Source of the DNA: Populus alba
Lineage: Eukaryota; Streptophyta; Magnoliopsida; Malpighiales; Salicaceae
Assembly (NCBI RefSeq): GCF_005239225.2
Contig: NC_133293.1
Location: 15,282,333 to 15,346,332 of the forward strand
Direction of reading: 5' to 3'
DNA length: 64,000 nucleotides
Notes under the pieces: generated by a model
What the model was told of the DNA's origin: nothing
What the model saw: the letters and a program-made list of their open reading frames with translations, nothing else
Databases searched by the model: none
Shown: positions 47,759 to 61,056 of the stretch, piece by piece
How the letters are laid out: every line of letters starts with the position of its first letter
How positions within the stretch are numbered: the first letter of the stretch is position 1
Translations under genes and position numbers: made by a program

Positions 47759-48050
47759 ATACCATTTATAGAATAATATAAATTATATTATAAAATTTTA
47801 TTTAATATTTTAAGTTATTGGATAAAAATAATTTCTTGACATGATATTAAACCTTTGATAGTCAAGTAGTCATGAATTCAAATCTCATCATCCATGTTTA
47901 TTTGATAAGAATTAAAATACAAAGTAATGGAGGTTTATGCAAATTTTAAGATTAAAAATTTTTTACTTGAAAAAATATATTAAAAAATAATATAAATCAT
48001 ATATTTTAACATAGTCCAACCAGTTAAGTTATGAATAAGAAATGATTGTC
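47759..48050 (+). mobile_element. TRIM-like relic, copy 3
   Basis: This is the best of the three copies. A terminal repeat with GAATAATATAAATTATA (about 47771) and TTTAAGTTATTGGATAAAA is followed by a PBS-like GACATGATATTAAACC and CTTTGATAGTCAAGTAGTC. An internal part with TGAATTCAAATCTCATCATCC and GGAGGTTTATGCAAATTTT comes next, then a second terminal repeat (AAAAAATAATATAAATCATA, about 47981) about 210 bp after the first. No coding sequence. Confidence 0.6.
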
Positions 48051-51000
48051 TCTCCTAGCTTTTTTTTGTTATTATTTTGCTAAGATTAATTTTGATATTC
48101 GTTGTCTTTACCTTTTTTTTCTTTCTTTTCACCCAACATAAGATGTTCGTCTTCTCAAACGTAAAAACTTGGCATCTCATAAAAAATAATTGATTGATTG
48201 ATTGATGAAGATGTCAAAAGTTGCACACCATTCTTGGAATGTTTGGTCTTGACTTGACTACTCGAAGGGATTGAAAAATCTTCTTGATTCCTTTTCTTAA
48301 TTTTTGGTGCGGTTCCCTCACATTGTACACAGTAATTCTTGCCAGTATCTGTATCGTTCCGAATTATATATGTTTTATGAAAAAAAAATTATATATATAT
48401 TAAGCAAAAGAAGATGCTTTGGTTTATCAAGTAAGTTAAGATGAGAAAAAGACAAAACTACCCTTGTTTCAATGCAAGTCATATAATTCGGTTTTTCACA
48501 AATATGGTTCATTTTAGTTTTTCGAGCCCAGTAAATCGTAAATCAAATAGAACAAGTATCTTCCAATCCTTAGGTTTTCCATTTTTAAAGAAGATTCGAT
48601 AACCTTTCCAATAAATCATTTTAATTTTAGTTTGGATAAAGCATACTTTTTAATTATCATGTCAACGCCTTCACGTTTTCCCAATAAATCAACGAGAAGT
48701 CCGAGAGTGATGCGCCCTCTCCATGCTCCACCTTCCCCGGGCGCGGGCTCAAAATTTGCATATCTCCTGAATCCTTTGCTGACCAATTAACCAGAGCCAC
48801 GGCCCATGATCCTACGAAACCCATTTGTTGTGATTTAATGGTAAAAAGTAGGAGGTCCCCTTCAGAAAGAGGGGAAGGATAACGAAGAGCGCGGTTTAAG
48901 GTATTTTTTATTTTAAAATATATTAAAATAATATTTTTATTTTTAATATTAACACATTAAAACAATTTAAAATTATAAAAAAAATCAATTTTTTATAAAA
49001 CAAGATTTAAACAGCCTTTTCCGAGCACCCCGAAGTCGCAAGAGACTCGAACGAAAGGAGCACACAGGGAGACAGCCGGAGAAGTACGTGCAATACGACG
49101 TTTGTTCGCTCGTTTTCATTTCTCACCGACAGATGACTCGGATCATTTCCTTGGAACAAATCTCACCGTCTGATCAGCCAGGTACTGTGCAGCTACTTGT
49201 TGACCACCAGTTTTGTGGGGGCCTCTGCTGCGAAGGAGAAGGAGGAGGGGGTGGGGCTTGGAAAGGGCGTGTCTTTTGAGGAACGACAGATTGAGATCCA
49301 GACAAGTTAATGCAGCTGAGCTACCCCTCCTCCCTCCCCTACGTAGACGCCGTTTTCAATTCCTTGTTTTATTATATTATTATTGCTTCGGAAAAAAACA
49401 TATTCCTTTGTTTCATCTTCTCTTTTTTCAAAAAATTCACGTAGTAGCAACTACCAATGCCACCACCACGGTTAGGTGTCGTAATATTTATCTATTTATT
49501 TATTTTTATCTTATTTGAATGGCATGTAGCTAAGCTGTCCGTGCTCACTGGTCAATGTTTGGGTGCCCCCATTCATCGTCTTTCTCCCGTGCTCTTACTC
49601 CCATCTCAGTATATATATATATTTTAAGCGATAGATTGTTAAAAAGTGAATTATATTTTTTATATTTTGTAGTATTGTTAAAGATAAATTAAAAAATAAT
49701 TTTTGTCATTGTGGAAGTAGGAGTGAGAATGAATAAAAATATTTGACTATTTCGAGTATAATTACTAATATAATGACTTTTAATTTGATAAATATCTGTA
49801 CTTGATTTCATATATGTTTTAATATATATTTAAATCTAAAATAATTCCTGTAGTTTTTTCTATTACTAAGCAAGTTAACCTTGTTTACTATACATGCATT
49901 GCATTTTAATTTTTTTAAACGGGCTATTAAAAAAATGTTTAATTCACGTAAAAGTAGTTTTATTGTTAAAAAAAAATAAAAATATGGCCGCAAGCACATG
50001 AGCACGCTTTGTGAAAAAGAGGTGATTACTGATTATCTTGCATATGAAGCACGAACAATCTTCCAAAAATAAAATCAAGTGGTATCAGGCTAGAGCTAGA
50101 CCCTGATCTCATGTGGAGACAGTGATGATGACTGCAATGATGATAATCACCGCCCCATCGTATCAGTACCACACGATCATATACTACCAGGTTTTATAGT
50201 ACATTATAGTTACACAGCACTCTAAAAATGGCAACGACATTTATAATTTATTAGCAAAAGCTAAAATACATTATGCTTTGAATGAAGCTTTATACATATG
50301 TAATCGTGTGTTGGTACAGTAAATTTTTTTTTTTTATTATTGAGTGAATAAAATTTAAGCATTTGAGCTAGTTTCTTTTTTTTTTTTAATCTTTTCATGT
50401 GGATGGATCAAAATAATATTTTAAAAAATTAAACACACCCATTATAATTATTAAATAAAAAACTTAGTTAAAAAAAAGTCCACAGTGCCAAGGGGTTAGG
50501 TTATGGGACTAGAATAAATCAATAAAAAAAAATTAAAAACAACTATAAAATAATTTAAAAAAAACAATGTCCAACGATAAAATTAGAAAAAAAATGAGTA
50601 AGAAAAAAAATATCGACTCGTATTAATTTTCTAAACTCGTGACCTTGATCGTTAAATTGAAAGCATAGTAAATATAAAAATCACAAAGCCCAGTCCCTGA
50701 CAAATCAAACATTGAATGACTAAATAGGAAAAAGAAATAATTACATGAAATGATCTACAACAAAAAATTGTAATAAAAATAACGAGGACGAAAATCAAAA
50801 TTAAAATCAAATTAAAAGAAAAAAAAACAAAATAAACTGGAGGGTTAAGTTGAAAAGTAAAAATATCTCAACAAAGTGAAAAAACAAATTAAAAAAACAA
50901 AGGGCCAGTTCGAAAAAAAAAACCATATAATCTGATTGAATGATGAGAACTAAAACACCAAGAACATGGAGCGCTGAGGTGTGCATGATAAATTATTATT

Positions 51001-51425
51001 GATGAACTAAATTGAAAATAAATATTTTTGTTATAAAATGACTAGGGAAAAGAATCAAAAGAGAAAAGACCGCTGCTAAAATATCAGAAACAAAAAGGGC
51101 AAGGGTGAATTTGTGAGGGTGGAAGAGGAAAAAAAAAAGGGTGAGCCATTGCTTTCAAAGTAACAGTAAAACAACAAATTTGGCTAGCAAGAGGCGTGAT
51201 GTACACCTCCCACATGATGACACATATCTTGACTCGTGAGATCACGACATGTATCTTGATTCATGAAATCTATATTTGTATTTTGATTTTTTCAAGCTTT
51301 ATCTTTAGATATAGATAATAATTTTTTATTTGTTTATTAACACATTATTTTTAATTAAGTTGATTGCATGTATACATAAAGTTTTTTATTTTAAATAAAA
51401 ATGTTTATAGTGCAGTTTATACAAA

Positions 51426-51463
<38 letters not shown>

Positions 51464-53264
51464 AATAGTATTATAACCGGTTGTTGATTTGTATATTTTA
51501 CATTGCTCACAGACCATAATGCCTAACAAGAAAGTGCCAAATGCATCTTCCAAACTTTTCGAAACCCTAAAAAAAATCCCTGCAGCAGACACCGTTCTCC
51601 ACTGTAGGGTCGCCCTCCTTCCTCTTGGTCAGTGTCCACAGGGAACCCCCTTTGTCTTTGGTGGTGTTGGTTCTAAATTTACAAAGCCATGGGACATTTG
51701 ACCAACCCCATCCCTCCCCCCATGATTTCTCACCTGTTCCATTTATTTATTTTTTCACTAACTTTTCATTTTTACGGGTTCAGATATACTGTCCATATTT
51801 TTCTCTTGTTACATTGTGAAGCAACCATATGGTACAGCCTTTTTGACTTTTTCGCAAGTGTTTTTCAAGCTTTTAAATTAAGCTTATATCATGCTGTATT
51901 CGATTGCGACCATCCTGGCCTGTCCCTGTTACTGAAAACCTGACTGGTAATTACAGTTTTTTTTTTTTTTTTTTCCCTTCTGGGATCGGTAGTTAACGCT
52001 CAACAGTGCACCCCGATAACAGTTTTTGTTGGTCTTGACAATAATCTTGTTTTCTGGCTCAAGATTTGTTCTTGACAAGGTGACCCCAAGCAATATAATG
52101 GAGAAAAAACGATAGGAAGAAATTTAGCAATTGGAGTTAGCAGGAAAAAAGCATGCCAAGAGGGGTGATACTGATACAGCCCCCGGGAGCTTTAAAAGGA
52201 GAAAAGCTATTTGAAGAAGTGGGGTTTGAGGGAGGGTTCTCAATTCCCTCCATTTGTTCCTCACTGTGTTATTCCTTTCTCCAGAACAAGTGTCTTTATT
52301 AGCAATGTTGACGCGGGCCATCTTCTTTGCCGGTGTTTTCCATAAACACAACAAAAAAACCTTGTATGCAAATACAAAACAAATTATCACAGAAAAACTA
52401 CTAATTAGTATTAACAATCAATGTTAATCAATTATTGTTATTTAATCAACTACAAATTTGTAGTTGTTATTTAATCAACTACAAAGGCACGATTGGGTGT
52501 CGCTGTTCAACGTTTAAAAGGGAAGAGACTAGAGAGGTTGGTGGCAATTACAAAGTGTAACCAAACAACTGTCTGCTGCACTAGCCTGTGACACATGATT
52601 TGGCCAGGGAAAAAGGTAACGCTAGAAACGAGAAAAAAAGTAAAAGGGAGGTTGCAAGGTAATTATAGGTATGGAAAGAAAACCAGACCCCTATGCTCTC
52701 TCTCTCTCTCGCTCTCTCTCTCCCCTTTACGGTCACAGATCTTTGTTTTCGCTCAAACTGAAAAGCTATGCCTGAATATACAAACAAAATAAGAAAAACC
52801 CAGAACCTAAACCAGGCCAAGCCACACTCCTTCCTCTTATTTTTCTCTGATTCTAATTAATTTATTTTTTGTCTCTCACCTTCCATTCCATGACCATAGT
52901 CTATGAATCATTGAGTTAACAAGACAAAGGTTTCCTCTCTGTCTGTTCCACTTCACCACCCAGCACATCATACTGGTCATATCCTGAGCCTCCACCTGTT
53001 TTTCTGGTTCCTTTTTATCACCCCATCGTCTCTCTTTGTTTGACTAGATTCATGTGAATGATGTCTATGTAGTAACCTTTGTTTTGGTTGGTAATGCAGT
53101 GGAATGAGAGATTTTAAAGTAGCTAATTTTTACTAGGTTAATGAGGGAAAGTGAAAAAAAATAAGTTAAACCGAAGTCATACCTTTTGTTTTCCCATTCA
53201 TTTTTGTTCTTCTGTCTTGCATACATTTTTTTTTTACGTTGGTCCCCTGCATTTTGGCTAAAAA
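48051..53264. other. Intergenic and upstream region of the S-acyltransferase gene
   Basis: No coding exon is supported. About 48905-48990 is a dispersed AT-rich repeat also seen elsewhere in the window. 50460-50980 is very A-rich with relics like the tandem array at 21 kb. 52447-52466 is a perfect 20-bp palindrome. The (CT)n tract at 52697-52722 and the pyrimidine-rich DNA to 53264 are probably promoter and 5' UTR of the following gene. Confidence 0.5.
52447..52466. repeat. Perfect 20-bp palindrome within a direct repeat
   Basis: CAACTACAAATTTGTAGTTG is its own reverse complement. The word TTGTTATTTAATCAACTACAAA occurs twice around it (about 52435 and 52464), so a 29-bp tandem step overlaps the palindrome. 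Confidence 0.9.
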
Positions 53265-56200
53265 ATGAGAAAGCATGGATGGCAACTTCCATATCACCCC
53301 CTTCAGGTACTTCTTTTTTATTTTCCCCTTTTTGCTGCGTTATCTTTCAGTGTTTAGCAGCTTTATTGGATGCAAGTTTTGATCTTGAGTGTTCAATGTG
53401 AAGGTTGTGGCTGTTGCTGTATTTCTTGCTTTGGGGTTTGCTTTTTATGTGTTCTTTGCTCCTTTTGTTGGGAAGAAGTTGTTCCAACATATAGCCATGG
53501 GAATCTACACTCCTCTGGTAAGCAAATTCACATATTTCCGTTTAGTAAATTTTTTATATATAATTTTTACCTTGTGCCTTCAATATATCGAGCGGGCTTA
53601 ATAACCAAGATCTGTTTTTCCTCTGCTCGTTTCTAAAGCTCTTAGCTTTATTTTCTCTCATACGGTTTCCTTCTGTGTTGTTCTGTTATGGAGGTTCTTT
53701 TATCTACAGATCCTTTCAAACATATCAAACATCTGTACTTACGTGAACGAGTTGATTGTCTCCCTGTGTCTGTTACCTAAAACTATAACAAATGAGCCAC
53801 GAATTTGATCCACAGATGATTTAATTTGTCACTTGTTGGAACAATAAGCATTGTCCCATTAGCTATTTTAGCCCTTGGCATTTGCCTATGTTAACAAATC
53901 GCGGATATTCGATACAGTATACTATTAATGTGGTCTTGCAATGGATATCAAGCCAATCCTTGCAAATTCTATAGTTGGACTATAATTTACTTTCTCACTG
54001 ACCTCTTTCGTTTATGGATTTTCTCGTACTGTCAAAATGCCCTTCACTGGCTGCTCTTTTACACACACAATCTGGATTAATGTGGAACCATTGATTAATT
54101 CTGGAATTCTATCCTTTCATGGTCTTGGGAATCAAGACAATCAGATCACCTTTGTGTCCTTTGAGAACATGAATGGTGTGTATATGTTATAAGCTGGTGT
54201 ATTGCCAAGTACAGAATAGAGAACTAAAATGCTTTCTACTCTGTCAACACAATAGGTTGATGATGCTGATAGCCGTTGATTTCCAAAATACAGAATTGGG
54301 CAGGATTTGAGTGTTACATGCTATGCATTTTCAGGTTACCTAATTCTGTATTTAACAAACAACTTCACTTGCGTGATTCATTATACGCCTTAGCTAGAGG
54401 TTTTTCTGATTGATTTAATTTTGGATGAGAAGCTAATAGGTTGTGATAGTGATATCAATATATTTATATCTGGCATGTTAACCCATGCTAGTCCAATCGA
54501 TATCCTTCGACTTCGTGATATATTTGAAACACTTCTCATTTTTTCTGTTAGCATGATCTAAAAACAATAATTTGTTTGTCAGAAAAAGTAAGTCTAAAAT
54601 TTCAGTCATGCTACGGTTTTGACTTTCATTTCTGCTAACCATTACATGAGTTGGCCATTTTTATGCATAGAATGTGCATCTGTTTAGTCTTGTTTATTAG
54701 CAACAACAAATACAGGTATGTAAACGTAGTTGGAACTTTAATAACATCTACCTTTTCTTTTCAGATTACTTGTGCCTTTGGCCTATATATTTGGTGTGCA
54801 GCTGCTGATCCAGCAGACCCTGGAGTTTTTAGATCTAAGAAGTATCTCAAGATTCCAGACAGTGAAAAGCATAACCCACAGAAGGACTCAAAACTTGGTG
54901 GAGGGTCAACTTCATCGATACATGATGCAAATACTTCTACTGTTGGAGGAAAATCTCTGGATAAAGAGGCGGTGGGTGCTGATGCAACTTTGAAAGAGCC
55001 AAATACTCAAATTGAGAAGGTGTCCTCAGGGAATTCATCTTGTCTTCAGTGGGTTTTCTTTCCTTGTGCTTTGATCTGTAATTGGTGCAGTTCGAGTGAT
55101 GAATCTTCTGAGCTACAGATGAGTGAAGATGGCATGTTCTACTGCAGTTTGTGTGAAGTTGAGGTTGGTCGGAGTGCTTGAAGTCAGTAGTTTTTTATTT
55201 TTGAATTGTTCAGTAGAGTTCATAAATACACAGTGCCTTGGTTGAAATGCATAGTTTGGCACCCTCAAGAATTATGATTTTAATAATGTAGCATATATTT
55301 ACAATTTTTTGGGGTTTTTCAAACATTTGCTTTATGAAAGAAAACATTTTCACATTCAACCTGCTCAAAGCTAGAAAGCTAACAGCCATTGTAGGCATCT
55401 TGAGTTCAATCTAAAGTTCTATTGTACTACTTTTGTGTTGACAGTTCATGAAAGTTTCTGCTTATGAAATTATGATCTTGTACAGGTTTTCAAGTACAGC
55501 AAGCACTGTAGAGTATGTGACAAATGTGTTGATCGTTTTGATCATCACTGCAGGGTATGAGAGGTCTTATTTGTTGGGAATTTTTCATTTTTATTTTATC
55601 ATCCTCATGCTTATTTTCTACTGGACTTCTGCAGTGGCTTAACAACTGTGTAGGCAAGAAGAACTACGGACAGTTTTTCACCCTTATGGTTTCTGCTCTC
55701 CTCCTGGTAAGCCCAAGCTTCCACATTCTTCCTTACCTGGAATCTTCAGATGGTCAGACTGCATCAATACCCTGTAATCCCTGGTCTATAAATAAAGGCT
55801 TATAGGATTTTCCATATCTTAATTCTTAAATTCTTTCCATTCTTCCTTATGCAAGTGCCTTTGATCCCTACCATCCTGAATCCAGACAGTGTTGTTGCCT
55901 CTAATCCTGATAATTTGTCCATGCATGAACACTTGAGTTTTTAAACAATTTCAGATGAGTCCAAGACAGTTGGGATATATATATATATATTTTTTTCTTG
56001 AGTCCGCTGGTTGCTCTGCATTATTGGTCGATTGTCAAGTTCCATTGGGGTCTATGGCTTTACTGTTTGTGCTTAAATAGTTTCCCTATCATGCCTGAGA
56101 TTCTTATCAAACAAGTTTTCACATCCTGAACTTCCTATCCTGATTCCCACGAGCAACCTCCCATTACTGAAGATTTCCCAGAGTAAGCCCTTCATTTTCA

Positions 56201-58232
56201 AGTCATTTTCGATGTAATTGACTATTGACAGGTATATACATGGTTTGTATTCCTTGGGCTTGAGATTGCAGCTTATTCTACAATGGTCAACTGGAATCCT
56301 TGTACTTATCTGCTGTTTTCTTGAACGGAAGCGATTCGCTGCGGACATCTCTGCCAAGCTGGGAAGCAGTTTCTCTTTGGCCCCCTTTGTTATCGTGGTG
56401 GTGAGTGCTATTGATGTTTTGCTCTCAGAGTAACCCAACCTTTTCTTGGGTAATCATTTTTTTTTTCTTTAATGCTGTTTAAACATTTGCAAAGTTGCAA
56501 ACCTGTTAGCTAAAAATGTAGAGAAATGATTTATTGTTATTTGTACTTCCTCATTTCTCTGCACCAAACTAAAAGAATGTCTATATTCTTGCAGTCAGTG
56601 TGTACCATTTTGGCAATGATTGCCACCTTACCTCTTGCCCAGCTTTTCTTCTTTCATATCCTCCTTGTAAAAAAGGTAATGATGCCGATCATTTCTTTCT
56701 TCAAATTGTGCTTACTATTGTTTAATTATTCAATTGAGTAATATTTAATCTTTATATAGAGCTTTTTTTTTTTTTGCTTTCGTAATATCTGGGCAGGCAA
56801 GAGCTTCAATTTTTTTTTTTTATTACTATTTTTTTGATCCCATTCGGTTTCATTCCAAGTAGTTATTACTTATTAGCTGACATCACAAAATTCCTGTACA
56901 TGTCATAGGGAATCAGCACTTATGATTACATAATAGCTCTAAGGGAGCAGGAACAAGAGCAACAGGGCGTTGAAGGTCAGCAAAGTGTTCAAATGTCTCC
57001 TGCCAGCTCACTCACTGGATTAAGCAGTGCAAGCTCATTTTCTACTTTTCACCGGGGTGCTTGGTGCACACCACCTCGTCTTTTTCTGGAAGATCAGGTA
57101 CTTTTTACTAATCCATTCTTCTGCTGGGCATGCTTGTGCAATTGTGAATCCGTGAATTGTAAGAGGAACAATAACTTTGGCGTTTGCAGTTCAGTTGATT
57201 AATGATAGTTTTAGTTGATGGATTTTACAAGATTTTAATAGCGTGTGTAGCATTTGCACATACAACCTCTGTACAATTGCATAATTCACTTTATCTTTTG
57301 AGCTAATAGGTTGAGCAGTCACTATATTGTGTTTTATTTTTAAGATTTTTTCTGTTCTATTTTCTGAATGCCTCGCACTCAGGCATGCGCACACTTTTAA
57401 AAGCACTGCTAAACTTCTTGATGCTACGGCAATTTTCTTTTTCTTTCAGTTTGATGTTGTTCCTCCAGAGACTGGATCTGTTAGCTCATTAGGAAAGAAG
57501 TCTATGAGAGAAGAACCAATCAAGAAAAAGAACCCTGCCACAGTAAAGATCAGTCCTTGGACATTGGCCAGATTAAACGCCGAAGAAGTTTCGAGAGCTG
57601 CAGCAGAGGCGAGGAAAAAATCCAAAATCCTGCAGCCTGTGACAAGACGGGAACCCCCTTTTGGGCTAGACACAGATAGCAGCTTTGGCAGCAGTGGCCA
57701 TCGGATGGTCCCAAGGATTGACAATAATAGAAGGAGAGCTAGTAAGCGAATACGCTTTCCAGCTGACCTACCCATGGAGTCTGTAACTAGGACTTCCTGT
57801 ATAACTCATGAGAAAGGTTTCACAGAGACATCTACAAGCTTGGCTCCTCTTCAGCGCGAGGCCCGTAGTGCTTTCCAGACCAGCCGAGCAATGTCAAGCT
57901 CAGCTGGGGTTGCTGCTTCTTCTCCTGAAAGCAGTTTAGACTCCCCAGATATCCATCCTTTCCGGGTTTCCTCATCCGGAGCTGAAGAGTCCAGACGTCT
58001 CACAGGTCTATCTGTAGCTGGTGCTGTTTCTCACAATGCATTCCCAATTTCAAGGTCTACTAGTGATGGGTATGAAGCTTCTGGTGGAGAAGATAGTGAC
58101 AGGGTTCCTTCCAGGATTGCTCAAAGGTCAGATAACTGGAGTAACCTCCTCTTCCATGCTGATCGGGACGAGACTGTATTTAGAATGAAAGCATCATCTT
58201 CATCCATCCAGGCTAACAATAGAGAACTTTGA
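53265..58232 (+). CDS. DHHC-type protein S-acyltransferase (PAT), 9 exons
   Basis: Exons 53265-53306, 53404-53517, 54765-55163, 55486-55554, 55635-55706, 56272-56400, 56595-56675, 56909-57097 and 57450-58232 give 625 aa. All introns are GT-AG and all joins are in phase 0. The enzyme transfers palmitate from palmitoyl-CoA to cysteines of membrane proteins. It begins [14 protein letters not shown], the start of the plant PAT19-PAT22 subgroup. Membrane segments are near 15-36, 49-66, 222-248 and 268-300. The cysteine-rich domain has C179, C182, H192, C193, C196, C199 and catalytic DHHC (204-207), followed by RWLNNCVG. DPG is at 70-72, and GISTYDY (303-309) stands where the TTxE motif lies in relatives. 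The long Ser/Arg-rich C-terminal tail is cytosolic and probably disordered. The exon 1 start is chosen because it restores the family N-terminus. No defect seen. The start of exon 6 (56272) is the least certain join. Confidence 0.9.
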
Positions 58233-61056
58233 CGATGACTCTTCGATGAAGTTCGGTTCCTTTTGATTTCTGTGGGGAGAAGTTCAACATTCTTTCATTT
58301 ATGGGCTAAGTACTTCAAGAACTGGCCACTTCGCCTATTGATATTGTATTTGGCTTTGGATTCTGGAATCAAGGGCCTCGCTAGAAGACGACACTGCTGT
58401 AAAAAGGTTGTTGTACTTGCGTTCCTCTGAGCCGCAAGGAAGCTTCTTGCATGCAGTCTCATTGCAACCGTGAATCTCTGGCTGTTGCATTTGGTACAAA
58501 AAATTTGATCATGTGTTGTTTATAATGCTTGGATTGTATTCCCTTTGAAGGGTTTGTTGCACTCTCAAGATGGTTTCTTTTGTAGATTGAACTTAACATC
58601 CACAAAGAGTACCTCTGTATTGTTTCTCCGGGTTCTGTCAGTAGAACCAACAGGAGAAAAGCTCGGGGATGCTACAAAGAAATTTTTGTTAAAAAAAATG
58701 CAAAAGCAGCCCGAAGTCAATATGCTCTAATCCCATTTCACTTCATTTTCTTTTATGCTGGTATGGTGTTCTTGTTGAACTCCTGTTGGTTCAAGTGGAA
58801 CCCAGAAATCACCAATAAATTATACAAAACACGTGGTGTTGGGTAGTTCATTGTAGTTTTTTGTACTGTTCACTCTCACAAATCATGAATTGGAATACTT
58901 AAATTTTAAAAAAAAAAATTAATTTGGTTCTTGATTTTTATACACGCACACAATTGAGCTCTGTTTAAGTTTAAATTAGTACTTTTTGAAAGTCTAAATT
59001 AGCGTCTAATTATATATATATTTTTGAAAGGAATGGTTGAGTTAAAAGATACAGGACTAGAGTACAAAAAACAGGTAAATTAGATGGTGTTCTATAATTT
59101 TATTTGGAAGGTTTATTTAAGTTCTTTATTTTTTTATATCTACCAAGTAACAAGTCCCTATAATTTTTTTAAATTTAATTTTAGTATTAAATTTATATAA
59201 TCTGTTGTAAACAGTGCCAATAATGGAAACTCGCTGCATCCAATTGCTGACTCATGAAAAACTATTTAGAACCCTTAAAATGATTTTGTCTTCAAAGGAA
59301 CTGGAATGGCAGACCCTAATAGATGGGTTTTACAATTAGAACGCAATTTGCTGGTCAAGCAAACCACTCATCTTGTGACTATAAGCTGGTCAAGCAAGCC
59401 CCAACTGGAATGCAAAGTAGTGGTTAGAGTTTTAGATTATACTTGACGTCGTCGGTCGATAGCAGCACCCAATGAAAGCAGAAAATTATATGCAAGTTCT
59501 GGTATAAAAAAGAAAATCAATTTAACTAACCAAAACAAAAAACAAAAGCTGTCTTGTACCAAACACTCCCCATGATCTAAAAGGAGTAACTTTGTTGAAA
59601 TCTCGGCAAGCTTTAACTTTCCATGGAACTTGGACAAAAATACCAGACTATGAACAGAAGCAGGGCAAATTTTCCAATAAAAAGGCAGGGGACTTCATCG
59701 GTAACTAATTTTACACGCGCCGCTTCTTCCAATTCAGATGCATCAAGAATTGGCAAATGATAGCAAGACATCTAGAGATTCAGTTTGAACATCAACTTCG
59801 GTCTGCAGTACACCAAAACCAGCATTCTGCATAACAGTAGATGCAATGATTGGCTAGAACATGCTGCACGAACAAAAAAAAAACCCACCAACCTAGCCAA
59901 TCAAATACAGTCCGGCAACAAGCAAACAGTAGATGCAATGATTGGCTGGAACTGGCTGTCTGTCACTGTCAAGCTACAAGCAAACACAAACCTAACAGTG
60001 GTGATATAAACTCATCGGTATTATGTAACGTGATGTGCTCTCTTAACAACGTTTTTTAATTGCATACGTATTATACTTTTTAAATTTTGTTTATATTAAC
60101 ACATGTCTGAAAATTTAATGATTTTCAGACAATTGAAAAACAAGTTTAACCGCGTTAATAAACACATTAGAAGCATCAAGAGTCACGAGGTCGTAGCAAT
60201 TTGCAGACAAATGCTGAACTACACCAGGCACCGATTCTTCTTGATAACAATGCGGCCACTGCTTAGCCAATTTACGCAGAAACCACTTAAAATAATAAAA
60301 AATATAGTCAAAAAGTTTGAAGCCAAACCTCATTCCTTAATAGCGTTTGTGATTTAGAATACACTGATTACTGATACATCTGAATCTCAGGGAATGATAC
60401 ATGCTTTTTTTTTCGTTTTTTTAACTTACAATATTTGGATATTTACGTCCATTTCAACTAGTCTTTTAAAATCTTCAAGTTAATAATTATATAAATTTTT
60501 AGTGATTTTAAGATTTATAATACTCAAATTCATAATATCTGAAAAATAAATCTAGAACTGATCATTTAAACTACTTCCCTCAATTTACATGCATCTTTTA
60601 AGTTCAGTGTAAACCAATTTCAACCTTCTCTAGTCACAACGGTCAAATTTTGGGTTATATTTAACTGAACCGCTTAAGACTACAATCTGGAGCTTTTTCT
60701 TGTATTGCGGTATTATTATGTTTCTGTATTGAGCTGTGAATTCACCAATTACACTTAAATTGTATTCTCCCAAGCCACAATATCTGAAGCAGGTGCAGCG
60801 TTCAAAATGCACAATTTGCTCAATTAGAGTCCTGTCCAATATTTAGCCAAACCAAGTATATGTAAAAAGAAGAGAGCCATAATAATCTTACTTCAGATTA
60901 TGGTACACACAAGTTTCATATTCATTGCATTATCCACATAGAACTGAGTTCATGTACACGGGTACAAACTCTGTTAAGCTAAAGAGAAAAAAAAAAAAAA
61001 AGGAAAACCAAAAACATGTATTGCAAACAAAAGGCATTGCACGGCCACTAACCTTG
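58233..61056. other. Convergent intergenic region
   Basis: The 3' UTR of the S-acyltransferase gene probably extends to about 58.7 kb. The rest has no supported gene. A 28-bp direct repeat with one mismatch (59833-59860 and 59925-59952) lies at about 59.8-60.0 kb, with an inverted TAGCCAATCA/TGATTGGCTA word between the copies. Confidence 0.55.
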
